NCBI GenBank assembly: GCA_023435225.1
Contig: JAEYRX010000045.1
Coordinates: 1-64,000, forward strand
DNA: 64,000 nucleotides
Source: Bacillota bacterium
Lineage (GTDB): Bacteria; Bacillota; UBA4882; UBA8346
Direction of reading: 5' to 3'
The notes under the pieces are model-generated. The model was not told where the DNA came from, made no database searches, and worked only from the letters and a program-made list of their open reading frames with translations. Position numbers and translations under genes: made by a program. Shown here piece after piece: positions 34,688 to 41,157 of the stretch; the stretch's first letter is position 1, and each line of letters begins with the position of its first letter.

Positions 34688-35160
34688 AAATTAAATAACA
34701 TTTGTGTTCCTCTACTATTGCCTATATACCAAAGTTGTATAGTGGCGGTTCCTATTTGCCATATTCTACGATATTTTTTAGGAAGTATATAAGCTATTCC
34801 AAATTGTAAAATAGTTGTTGAAGTAAAAAAAGATACTAATTGTTCATTGGTGGGATATTCACCTATAAATTCTTTGGCTAAACCCCATTCATACCCGCCA
34901 TGCTCTATATCAATACTCGTTTTTTGTAAGTCAATCCATTGTATAACAACACAACCTATTTGATATTTGGTATCTTCCTTTGTCCACAGGTCAAACTTGC
35001 CTTTCCAAAAGTTATATTCGTGGACAGGTTCAGCAGGTTCGGTTTGTATCGGTTCTATCCCGGTTTGTTCGTGAAAATCTTTATTAATCCGCTCAATATC
35101 CAGAGCATAAACCGGACAAGCCATAAACAACAAAACTAAAGTTAAAATTAATATTCTCAT
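34684..35160 (-). CDS. Exported or membrane-anchored hypothetical protein
   Basis: 158 residues with a clear signal peptide (ILILTLVLLFMACPVYALD). The mature part is aromatic-rich (YNFWKGKFDLWTKEDTKYQ) with one or two hydrophobic stretches near the end (FTSTTILQFGIAYILPKKYRR). It overlaps the fibre gene's end by four bases in convergent orientation. No family recognised. As an envelope-directed protein on the opposite strand it could be an exclusion or lysogenic conversion factor; that is a guess. Confidence 0.6.
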   Translation of the reverse strand: MRILILTLVLLFMACPVYALDIERINKDFHEQTGIEPIQTEPAEPVHEYNFWKGKFDLWTKEDTKYQIGCVVIQWIDLQKTSIDIEHGGYEWGLAKEFIGEYPTNEQLVSFFTSTTILQFGIAYILPKKYRRIWQIGTATIQLWYIGNSRGTQMLFNF

Positions 35161-35213
35161 TTTAATTCCTCCTCTATAATACTAATTAACCTGGGGAGAG
35201 CCTATACTATCCC

Positions 35214-35396
35214 TTATTTCTTATCTTTAAAATTTGAATTGTTCTCTAAATATTCTTCTATATCGGACATTTTAAAACGCCAATCTTTCCCGATTTTAAA
35301 AGCTCTTATCTTCTTAGCTTTAATAAACCGGGAAATAGTTTTAGTGCTAACTTGCAGATATTCCGCGACTTCTGCAACGGTTAAAAGTTTTTCCAT
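35214..35396 (-). CDS. Excisionase-family HTH protein
   Basis: 60 residues, the complete 'excisionase family DNA-binding domain': LLTVAEVAEYLQVSTKTISR, then FIKAKKIRAFKIGKDWRFKM and a helical tail. AAGGAG precedes ATG 35396. Together with the leftward gene at 36815 it may control the switch between modes of the element. Confidence 0.8.
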   Translation of the reverse strand: MEKLLTVAEVAEYLQVSTKTISRFIKAKKIRAFKIGKDWRFKMSDIEEYLENNSNFKDKK

Positions 35397-35766
35397 GGAT
35401 TATAACTCCTTATGTTAAAAACTGGAAGCCCTACAAGGCTTTTTAAGGGATGTTTTTTATCCGGTTGATGTTTTCCCTGGACCCTGAAAGAATTTTTAAC
35501 CCAGTAAAGGACAGACGGCAAGAAATTTATTTTAGAGGTATACCCGGACCGCTGGATCATCCTCAATAATTTTTAAGGTGTTTCATTGCCACAAATGGCA
35601 AAGGGTATTAATTCAATTATCCCTTTCCCAACTTCTTGGGAAGGTTTTCCCTTTTTTCGGGGAATAGGTTTTCGTGTTAAGTACGAATACCCGCTCGTCA
35701 TTATGACGAAGGTCTTTTTTATATTATAACATATTATGGATTTCATATACAACAACAGACAATGAA
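35397..35766. other. Intergenic region with a series of short hairpins
   Basis: No gene seen. Four perfect or near-perfect hairpins occur in order: AAGCC/GGCTT with T's (about 35427), TTGCCA/TGGCAA (35587), TTCCCAA/TTGGGAA (about 35625) and TCGTCAT/ATGACGA followed by T's (about 35695). The last could end transcription before promoter P1. A structured RNA cannot be excluded. Confidence 0.5.
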
Positions 35767-35800
35767 GGACATTGACGGACAAACAGAAACGATATATAAT
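35767..35800 (+). promoter_or_regulatory. Promoter P1 with GGACATTGACGGACA box
   Basis: TTGACG 35772-35777, 17-base spacer, TATAAT 35795-35800. The 15-bp box GGACATTGACGGACA around the -35 is repeated exactly in P2 (36347-36361), suggesting one regulator for both. Confidence 0.85.
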
Positions 35801-35835
35801 ATAATTAATAAATTTAATTTTAGGAGGAAAAAACA

Positions 35836-36333
35836 ATGCCAAATATTTGGAATTTTGATACAGCCGAATGGAGAAAAATGTTGAAAAGCCTTTTTAGTAA
35901 CGATACCGGCCACAATCACGATGGTTATAATTCGGCACAAATTGAAGTTAAAACAGAATCAACCTATAGCACAGCCGGAAACTTGACAATCACCTCGGCA
36001 ATGGTTCTTGGTGGACTATTAACCAGAGATCCGAATGGAGGAAATCGAACTGATACCCTCCCCACTGCCGCGCTATTAGTCGCAGCTATAGCCGCAAGTA
36101 AAAATGAAAATATGTTGCAAAGAGCCGAATACCCAAGGGTTGGTTTAGAATTAAAATTTCTTATCGTTAATACTGCTGATGCAGCGGAAACAATCACAGT
36201 CGCAGCCGGTGAAGGTGGAACGATGCACCCGACTACTCCGACAATTGCACAGAATACCGCTAAGCAATTTTTAATTAAGTTAACTAATGTCACTTCCGGG
36301 GCCGAAGCCTACGACGTTTTTGCAATGAATTAA
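35836..36333 (+). CDS. Phage-like virion or decoration protein (unassigned)
   Basis: 165 residues, not firmly recognised. Its opening MPNIWNFDTAEWRKMLKSLF and the GHNHDGYNSAQIEV segment resemble phage tail/head appendage proteins with a 'H-N-HDG-NS-I' motif; the rest is beta-rich with Ala/Thr repeats (TADAAETITVAAGEGGTMHP). It has its own strong promoter P1 and an AGGAGG site, so it should be highly expressed, as expected for a structural or decoration protein. The Shine-Dalgarno is complementary over nine bases to the downstream candidate small RNA. Confidence 0.6.
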   Translation: MPNIWNFDTAEWRKMLKSLFSNDTGHNHDGYNSAQIEVKTESTYSTAGNLTITSAMVLGGLLTRDPNGGNRTDTLPTAALLVAAIAASKNENMLQRAEYPRVGLELKFLIVNTADAAETITVAAGEGGTMHPTTPTIAQNTAKQFLIKLTNVTSGAEAYDVFAMN

Positions 36334-36346
36334 AAAGGACTAAACA

Positions 36347-36380
36347 GGACATTGACGGACACATAAAAAAGCTCTATAAT
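36347..36380 (+). promoter_or_regulatory. Promoter P2 (twin of P1)
   Basis: GGACATTGACGGACA box, TTGACG 36352-36357, 17-base spacer, TATAAT 36375-36380. It begins 13 bases after the stop codon of the P1 gene and no open frame follows. Confidence 0.85.
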
Positions 36381-36386
36381 AATTAT

Positions 36387-36458
36387 GGGGCTGTCGATAA
36401 ACCTCCTAAACAAAGGATCTTGCTTCCAGGGCCGAGAGTGAGATCCTTTGTTTTTTTT
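36387..36458 (+). ncRNA. Candidate small RNA with anti-Shine-Dalgarno loop and intrinsic terminator
   Basis: Predicted transcript of about 72 nt from P2. A 5' part of about 22 nt contains CCTCCTAAA (36402-36410). It is followed by a long perfect stem, ACAAAGGATCT with AGATCCTTTGT (20-nt loop), and eight T's. The single-stranded CCTCC could mask GGAGG ribosome sites; CCTCCTAAA is exactly complementary to TTTAGGAGG at 35819-35827 before the P1 gene. No start codon with a frame is present. Confidence 0.7.
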
Positions 36459-36505
36459 GTTTTTGAATGTTCCGAGACTTCCAAAGATAATGAAAAAATC
36501 AGCAG

Positions 36506-36521
36506 AACGGAAATTTCCGTT
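36506..36521. promoter_or_regulatory. 16-bp perfect palindrome, copy 1
   Basis: AACGGAAATTTCCGTT, identical to 36764-36779. Probably an operator or partition site bound by one of the element's HTH proteins. Confidence 0.7.
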
Positions 36522-36677
36522 TTCTAAATATTGGATATAACCATCGATAAAGCTAATAATAACAAGAGAATCCAATTTTGGATTATGGCTTGAATGCTAT
36601 ACTCAAATTGCGTATAGGCAGATCGGAGCCGTAAAATGCCCTACAAGCGATTAATTTTGTTTAGAAGGTAAAATCAT

Positions 36678-36716
36678 ATTAGCCGGGGGGAGATCGTTTA
36701 TTCTCCCCTTGGCTAT
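36678..36716. other. Long hairpin in intergenic region
   Basis: AGCC..GGGGAGA, loop TCGTTTA, TTCTCCCC..GGCT. It lies between the two 16-bp palindromes, with a second AATCCAA/TTGGATT palindrome near 36571. Confidence 0.55.
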
Positions 36717-36763
36717 TAAGGGGAAAATAAATAAAAAAGGGTATAGACAATATCTATATCCTG

Positions 36764-36779
36764 AACGGAAATTTCCGTT
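36764..36779. promoter_or_regulatory. 16-bp perfect palindrome, copy 2
   Basis: Second copy of AACGGAAATTTCCGTT, 258 bp from the first and 36 bp from the 3' end of the leftward HTH gene. Confidence 0.7.
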
Positions 36780-36782
36780 GAG

Positions 36783-36813
36783 TAAAAAGGATCTGTGTTT
36801 AATACAAGGTCCT
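36783..36813 (-). terminator. Terminator after the leftward HTH gene
   Basis: Read leftward: AAAAGGAC...GATCCTTTTT hairpin directly after the stop codon. Confidence 0.7.
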
Positions 36814-36814
36814 T

Positions 36815-37003
36815 TTATAATGGCCGAATCTCTTCTCTTTCAACTTTTATCTTTTCTATTTCTGATAATTTAACTACCGTGTAACGTCCTTTTTTAAAGA
36901 GTTTTATTTTTCCTTGTTTATGCCAGCTATAAATTGCAGCTCTGGTTACGTTACATTTTTCGGCAGCTTCATTTAAAGTTATGTATTCTATTTCTTTTGA
37001 CAA
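36815..37003 (-). CDS. MerR/excisionase-type HTH protein
   Basis: 62 residues: YITLNEAAEKCNVTRAAIYS, then WHKQGKIKLFKKGRYTVVKL and a charged tail. Start TTG 37003 with AGAGGTGA six bases upstream. Divergent from the rightward transcript at 37065, so it probably represses that promoter and/or its own. Confidence 0.75.
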   Translation of the reverse strand: MSKEIEYITLNEAAEKCNVTRAAIYSWHKQGKIKLFKKGRYTVVKLSEIEKIKVEREEIRPL

Positions 37004-37064
37004 TTTTTATCACCTCTATAACTATTGTAAAACAAAGATAATAAAATTCCAAGTGTAATTTGTG

Positions 37065-37093
37065 TTGTTAATATTATTATTATATGTTACAAT
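37065..37093 (+). promoter_or_regulatory. Rightward promoter of the plasmid-like module
   Basis: TTGTTA 37065-37070, 17-base spacer, TACAAT 37088-37093, divergent from the HTH gene ending its start at 37003. Confidence 0.65.
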
Positions 37094-37110
37094 ATTAATA
37101 GAACTTACAC

Positions 37111-37272
37111 AAAGGAGGTAAAAAGTTAATAGTAACAATGTTTTGAAAGAAACGGCAACTAAAAAATAAACGAAAAAGGAAGTCTTAAACCTTGGCCGGT
37201 GGACTTCCATTCGTAAAAAGTATTAAAGGTGTAACCTTTGTTATTTCTATAATAACATAAGTTACCTCCTTT
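37111..37272 (+). promoter_or_regulatory. Leader with paired Shine-Dalgarno and anti-Shine-Dalgarno
   Basis: AAAGGAGGTAA (37111-37121) is exactly complementary to TTACCTCCTTT (37262-37272), enclosing an inner stem GGAAGTC/GACTTCC near 37180-37210. The first SD is followed only by a two-codon frame (ATG TTT TGA at 37138). The next real gene starts at 37313 with its own AAGGAGG. It looks like a regulatory leader RNA. Confidence 0.55.
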
Positions 37273-37312
37273 AGTCAAGTGTTGCCAAAAACAAATTTAA
37301 GGAGGTTGTACC

Positions 37313-37558
37313 ATGGCATTGACACAGGAACAAACTAAGATGTTAGAAAGATTTGCAACAAAAGTAGGATTATTCGAGATAGCACAGGACCGGGCAAAGA
37401 GATTAGCGGTAGGAATAAAGCCCGAAACTTCAAGAGAAGATTTAATTGCCAACGGTTACATACAAGGCTTTTTAGATTCCCTTACAGCTTCAACAACCGG
37501 AAAATTCATTTCCGGTGGAACTCTGGAAAACCCGGAGGTATTAGCAGATGGAGAATAA
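37313..37558 (+). CDS. Hypothetical element protein
   Basis: 81 residues, helical (LTQEQTKMLERFATKVGLFE), no known motif. Strong AAGGAGG site. Overlaps the next gene by 11 bases. First gene of the right-hand module that ends with the integrase. Confidence 0.6.
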   Translation: MALTQEQTKMLERFATKVGLFEIAQDRAKRLAVGIKPETSREDLIANGYIQGFLDSLTASTTGKFISGGTLENPEVLADGE

Positions 37559-37850
37559 AAAACCTGTTGCAGTTCCTTCCTTCAAAGAGGAGTTTGTTCA
37601 ATGGCTTTACAATCGACAAGAGGACGTTTTTCAATCACTGATCGGAGTTAACCCCGAATATTTGGAGACCCAAAACAATATTACAGACTGTTACAAAAAA
37701 CTACGTGAAATATCCGGGGAATGTGAAGAAATAATCCGGACACTTGACAAAAATATTAGTGCAGCGGATGCCTTGACCGGGTTTGACTATTACCGGCAGG
37801 GTTTAGTAGATGGAATGGATTTAAAACGATTCTTGGAAGGGGAGGAATAA
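37548..37850 (+). CDS. Hypothetical element protein
   Basis: 100 residues, helical, with FDYYRQGLVDGMDLKRFLEGEE at the end, a pattern shared loosely with the 'GYIQGFLDSL' of the previous protein, so they may be related. Function unknown. Confidence 0.6.
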   Translation: MENKKPVAVPSFKEEFVQWLYNRQEDVFQSLIGVNPEYLETQNNITDCYKKLREISGECEEIIRTLDKNISAADALTGFDYYRQGLVDGMDLKRFLEGEE

Positions 37851-37854
37851 GCCA

Positions 37855-37992
37855 ATGTTACTAATTAAGAGACTCCCCAAGCAGATTAAATCAATTGAAC
37901 TTTATTTACCTAACAAACGGCATTACAAAATAATATCAATCAATTACATATTAAACAGTCTTAACCTGGTTAATTGGCTAAATAAAGTCTAA
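37855..37992 (+). CDS. Small basic protein
   Basis: 45 residues, Lys/Asn/Ile-rich (LLIKRLPKQIKSIELYLPNK). GGGGAGG lies just upstream in the end of the previous gene, and a terminator follows. Only the ribosome site and position support it. Confidence 0.45.
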   Translation: MLLIKRLPKQIKSIELYLPNKRHYKIISINYILNSLNLVNWLNKV

Positions 37993-38011
37993 TAAGTGAG
38001 TACAAAAATAA

Positions 38012-38047
38012 AAAAAAGGGTAGGGGTTCAACCCTTCCCCTTTTTTT
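38012..38047 (+). terminator. Intrinsic terminator
   Basis: AAAAAAAGGG..GGGG, short loop, CCC..CCCCTTTTTTT; works in both directions. Confidence 0.85.
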
Positions 38048-38055
38048 CAAAAAAA

Positions 38056-38135
38056 TTGTAACTACATGTAACTACATAACCATGAAACACTTATCAATAT
38101 TAAACTTAGATGTTATGTAACTACATGTAACTACA
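38056..38135. repeat. Iteron-like repeats GTAACTACAT
   Basis: Four copies of the 10-mer GTAACTACA(T), as two tandem pairs (38057 and 38067; 38116 and 38126) with pairs 59 bp apart. Placed before DNA-binding genes and the ParM cassette, it could be a replication origin, centromere or operator. Confidence 0.7.
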
Positions 38136-38159
38136 AGAAACAAAAGGGAGGTTTTACTA

Positions 38160-38297
38160 ATGCGCGGCTGGTGTCAAAATTGCGGTAATTATAGAACAAT
38201 TAAGGAACATGATAAAGTTTTTCTTTGCCCTGCTTGCGTTAAAAAAATAAGAAAGGAGAAACCTAATGTCTCGAATATCAAAAACAAACCGTTTTGA
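38160..38297 (+). CDS. Small zinc-ribbon protein
   Basis: 45 residues: MRGWCQNCGNYRTI and CPACVKKIRKEK give two C-x2-C knuckles. GGGAGG precedes ATG 38160. Overlaps the next gene by 32 bases. Confidence 0.55.
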   Translation: MRGWCQNCGNYRTIKEHDKVFLCPACVKKIRKEKPNVSNIKNKPF

Positions 38298-38868
38298 TTT
38301 GGAGTTATGGAGAAGCCTTGAGGATATATCAAATAAGACTAAAATTCCAATGTCACGGTTACTTGATGAAGGTTTGGAATATTTAGTATCTAGGTATTTA
38401 AAGCCAGCTCCTAAACCAGAGGAAACCCCGGCAGCTGTAATAATAGACGAATTAACCGGAATGCCTAATGATTTAATTACTATGAGTGAAGCAAGCCGGA
38501 AATATAAAACCTCAACAAGTAATATAAGCCGGTGGGCAATTAGGGGATTTATCAAGAGTTACAAAACAAAGACTTCTAAAACCTACATCAGTGAGAAGGA
38601 ATTAAAAGCATTTTTGGTAAGCTTCAAGGCCCGAATGTATAAACAGGTTGAAGTCGAAGGCGATTTAATCCCAATGAGCCAAGCATGTAGGCATTATAAA
38701 TTAAGGGATAGTGTACTAAGTGATTGGGCAAACCGGGGATTAATTAAAAGGTATCCAAGACCCGATTCTATGCCGTATGAGGTTAAAGGGCGCGTGTTTA
38801 TTAGTAAAAAAGAATTAGAGGAATGCCTAACAGTAAATGTAAGGAGGCCGGGAAAATGCAATACATAA
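38266..38868 (+). CDS. RHH-like protein fused to two excisionase-type HTH domains
   Basis: 200 residues. Residues 1-45 look like a ribbon-helix-helix domain (FDLELWRSLEDISNKTKIPM). Two copies of a HTH_17-like module follow: LITMSEASRKYKTSTSNISR..GFIKSY (about 66-125) and LIPMSQACRHYKLRDSVLSD..GLIKRY (about 132-195). Three DNA-binding domains in one small protein, right behind the GTAACTACAT iterons, suggest it bridges repeated sites (partition or origin binding). AAGGAG supports the start. Confidence 0.7.
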   Translation: MSRISKTNRFDLELWRSLEDISNKTKIPMSRLLDEGLEYLVSRYLKPAPKPEETPAAVIIDELTGMPNDLITMSEASRKYKTSTSNISRWAIRGFIKSYKTKTSKTYISEKELKAFLVSFKARMYKQVEVEGDLIPMSQACRHYKLRDSVLSDWANRGLIKRYPRPDSMPYEVKGRVFISKKELEECLTVNVRRPGKCNT

Positions 38869-39215
38869 CTAGAAAACAAGCTATTGACTTGACCGGACTA
38901 TCTGAAAGAACTCTATTCAGAAAAGCCTCTGACGGGGAAATTAGAACTCAAAAAATAGGCATAGTTAAATATTGCTTAGATGATTTGCTTAACTCCTTGG
39001 ATGCTTCACAGTTAATTAATTGTGTTTCTCCGGACCTTCGACAGTTCATCCGGGAGGTTAACCTAAAAGGTGAGGAACCTTTCGGGGAGGTTGTAACCGA
39101 ATTTGTTAAGCTAGATCAATTGGACTTTCTCAACAGGCTTATTTTTCAATGGAGAGCGAACCCGCAAAATGACAACCCGGTTGAATTTGTGAGATTCTTG
39201 CAAAGTCTTTTATAA
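38856..39215 (+). CDS. HTH protein
   Basis: 119 residues. The first 50 are an excisionase-type HTH (YITRKQAIDLTGLSERTLFR, then KASDGEIRTQKIGIVKYCL); the remainder is helical and unassigned. GGAGG precedes ATG 38856, and the start overlaps the previous gene by 13 bases. Confidence 0.65.
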   Translation: MQYITRKQAIDLTGLSERTLFRKASDGEIRTQKIGIVKYCLDDLLNSLDASQLINCVSPDLRQFIREVNLKGEEPFGEVVTEFVKLDQLDFLNRLIFQWRANPQNDNPVEFVRFLQSLL

Positions 39216-39339
39216 TAAGGGTTTCAAAAGTTAGTGTCATATCGTGTCATATCGAAGCCTAATTTTGACCTACAGCAAAATTTTTTTAGCTTCTAAAGTA
39301 ATTGGACGTTTTAGGCCATTTTGGAAGGAGGAACGCGAA

Positions 39340-39360
39340 ATGAGAAAACCGGGCGGATAG
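39340..39360 (+). other. Possible six-codon leader peptide
   Basis: MRKPGG with an excellent GGAAGGAGG site, followed by seven T's, in the 211-bp gap before parM. The same gap has a direct repeat GTGTCATATC (39234 and 39244). A transcription or translation attenuator for the parM operon is possible but unproven. Confidence 0.35.
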
Positions 39361-39426
39361 CTTTTTTTAAAACCTATTCAGTATTACGGCGTATTACAAA
39401 AAAATAAATAATTATGGAGGTTTAAA

Positions 39427-40443
39427 ATGAGTAACTTAAAATTAGGAATTGATGTCGGTTTCGGAGCTACTAAAGCGGTTGGGAGTAACGGGAAACAAAA
39501 GGTTTTTCCTTCCCAAATTGCAACATTTAAGCCGGTGAAGTTTATTTCCGGTATAGAAAACCAAGATTATATTGATTCAATGGCGATTTATAACAAATCA
39601 GAACGGTATTTTGTCGGGAAAAGTGCTGGATTACAGGCAACAGCTAACGCGACTGTAGAAAGGAAAAGAACCGTTAACAGAGAAGGCGAAATCCTTTTAT
39701 TAAGTGCTATTGGTAACCTAATAGACCATAGCCCGGATAATATCGATCTGGTTGTTGGTTTGCCTATCTCAAATTATGACTTAAAAGATTCATACATACA
39801 GATGGCAAGCGGGAAACATGATTTTACCCTATTAAAACCGGACGGGGCTATATATAAAGATATTTCTGTTACAGTGGACCGGGTAAAAGTACTTCCCCAG
39901 CCTTTTGGCAGTTTATTTAATGCCGTACTTGATAAAAACGGGGAGTTTATAGCTTCAAGTATAGCCAAGGGACGGGCCGGAATAATTGACATCGGTTATA
40001 AAACAACCGACCTATTAAGAAGTGAAAATATGCAATATATCGAAAAGAATTCAACTTCTATTGATGAAGTCGGCGGCTTTAAGATTGCCTGTACTCTTTC
40101 AGATCTGATTTACGATAAACATCAAATAAGAATACCCATAGAAGATATGGATCAATATGTCCGGGGGGCTAATTTAACTGTTGAAGGTGATATTATCTCC
40201 ATTACTGAATTACGGCGAGAAGCTTTTAAAATATCGGCAGAAGCTATTTTATCCCGTGTCCTTTCCCTTTGGTCAGATTTGAAACTTTTAGACCTGGTTA
40301 TTATTAGCGGTGGAACCTCTCTTTTGATTGGCGATTATCTAAAAGGCCGACTTGGTAAAATGGCTTTGACTGTCCCGGAGCCCGTTTTATCTAATGCCCT
40401 TGGTTATCTAAAATATGCTTATATGGCTTGGGGTTTGAAATGA
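39427..40443 (+). CDS. parM: ParM/Alp-type actin-like ATPase
   Basis: 338 residues with the actin fold phosphate loops: LGIDVGFGATKAV at the start (phosphate 1), GIIDIGYKTTDLL (phosphate 2) and VIISGGTSLLIGDYL (adenosine motif). DLVVGLPISNY between them is typical of ParM/StbA plasmid-segregation actins. It forms filaments that push DNA copies apart when coupled to a ParR-type adaptor. The next gene overlaps by four bases and is the likely adaptor. GGAGG precedes the ATG. Confidence 0.85.
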   Translation: MSNLKLGIDVGFGATKAVGSNGKQKVFPSQIATFKPVKFISGIENQDYIDSMAIYNKSERYFVGKSAGLQATANATVERKRTVNREGEILLLSAIGNLIDHSPDNIDLVVGLPISNYDLKDSYIQMASGKHDFTLLKPDGAIYKDISVTVDRVKVLPQPFGSLFNAVLDKNGEFIASSIAKGRAGIIDIGYKTTDLLRSENMQYIEKNSTSIDEVGGFKIACTLSDLIYDKHQIRIPIEDMDQYVRGANLTVEGDIISITELRREAFKISAEAILSRVLSLWSDLKLLDLVIISGGTSLLIGDYLKGRLGKMALTVPEPVLSNALGYLKYAYMAWGLK

Positions 40444-40715
40444 GACACTATAATTTTAAATTGTTTGAGGAATCCGATCCGGACCTGATCCGCTGGTTGG
40501 ATTCCTTACCTCCAAAAGAGAGATCCGCAGAATTAAGAAAGGCTTTAAGGGCATTTAAACGGGGCGAAATTTCACCGAGGATAAGACCATCCGGGCCGGT
40601 GGTTTTAAATGAGGTAGATGAGAGTTTATTAGACCAGGAACCCACAGAAATAATACCGCCGGATAATGAAGCAACTATAAAAGAGAACTTGGAAAAATTG
40701 AAAGATATGTTTTAG
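40440..40715 (+). CDS. Candidate ParR-like adaptor protein
   Basis: 92 residues: LFEESDPDLIRWLDSLPPKE, then RSAELRKALRAFKRGE, a short potential ribbon-helix-helix unit, then a Pro-rich acidic tail (PTEIIPPDNEATIKENL). ParR proteins are small, RHH-based and end in an acidic ParM-binding tail, which fits. ATGA overlap with parM. Assigned mainly by context. Confidence 0.55.
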   Translation: MRHYNFKLFEESDPDLIRWLDSLPPKERSAELRKALRAFKRGEISPRIRPSGPVVLNEVDESLLDQEPTEIIPPDNEATIKENLEKLKDMF

Positions 40716-40728
40716 GGGGGGTGAAATA

Positions 40729-41157
40729 ATGTTAAACAGACAAAAAGATAGATTCCCGGAGATTGGGGAATTTTCCGACAATTCAATTGATCTGCAAATT
40801 AAAAATCTTATAGAAGCTATGAATAGAACCGGTTTTATAAAAACCTTTTGCAGCTGTGAAGGACACGAAGAAGAGGAACCGGCAACCGTATCATTTATTA
40901 TGAGATATGACCGGCTTAATAAATTAGGGAAAATATTAAACAAAGCCAATAAAAAAGCCGAAAAAAGCGGTATCCTTCTTGATTGTGTTCTGAAAATTGT
41001 TTATTATAACGAGGTTTTAAACTGCCAAGAAGATTTACCGGAAGATTTTTTATCATTGGAATTAATATTAGATATTCTTGAATTTGAAGAACCAATTTGG
41101 GAAGCTAAAAAAGAGGTTTTCGCAATCCTTGAAGCTTGTTTTAAGGGGGCGAAATAA
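40729..41157 (+). CDS. Hypothetical protein with SCEGHE motif
   Basis: 142 residues. The segment LIEAMNRTGFIKTFCSCEGHEEEE recalls a widespread small-protein motif (GFxTxxSCxGH) in phage and bacterial proteins of unknown role, possibly metal binding. One base overlap with the integrase gene, so both are on one message. Confidence 0.6.
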   Translation: MLNRQKDRFPEIGEFSDNSIDLQIKNLIEAMNRTGFIKTFCSCEGHEEEEPATVSFIMRYDRLNKLGKILNKANKKAEKSGILLDCVLKIVYYNEVLNCQEDLPEDFLSLELILDILEFEEPIWEAKKEVFAILEACFKGAK

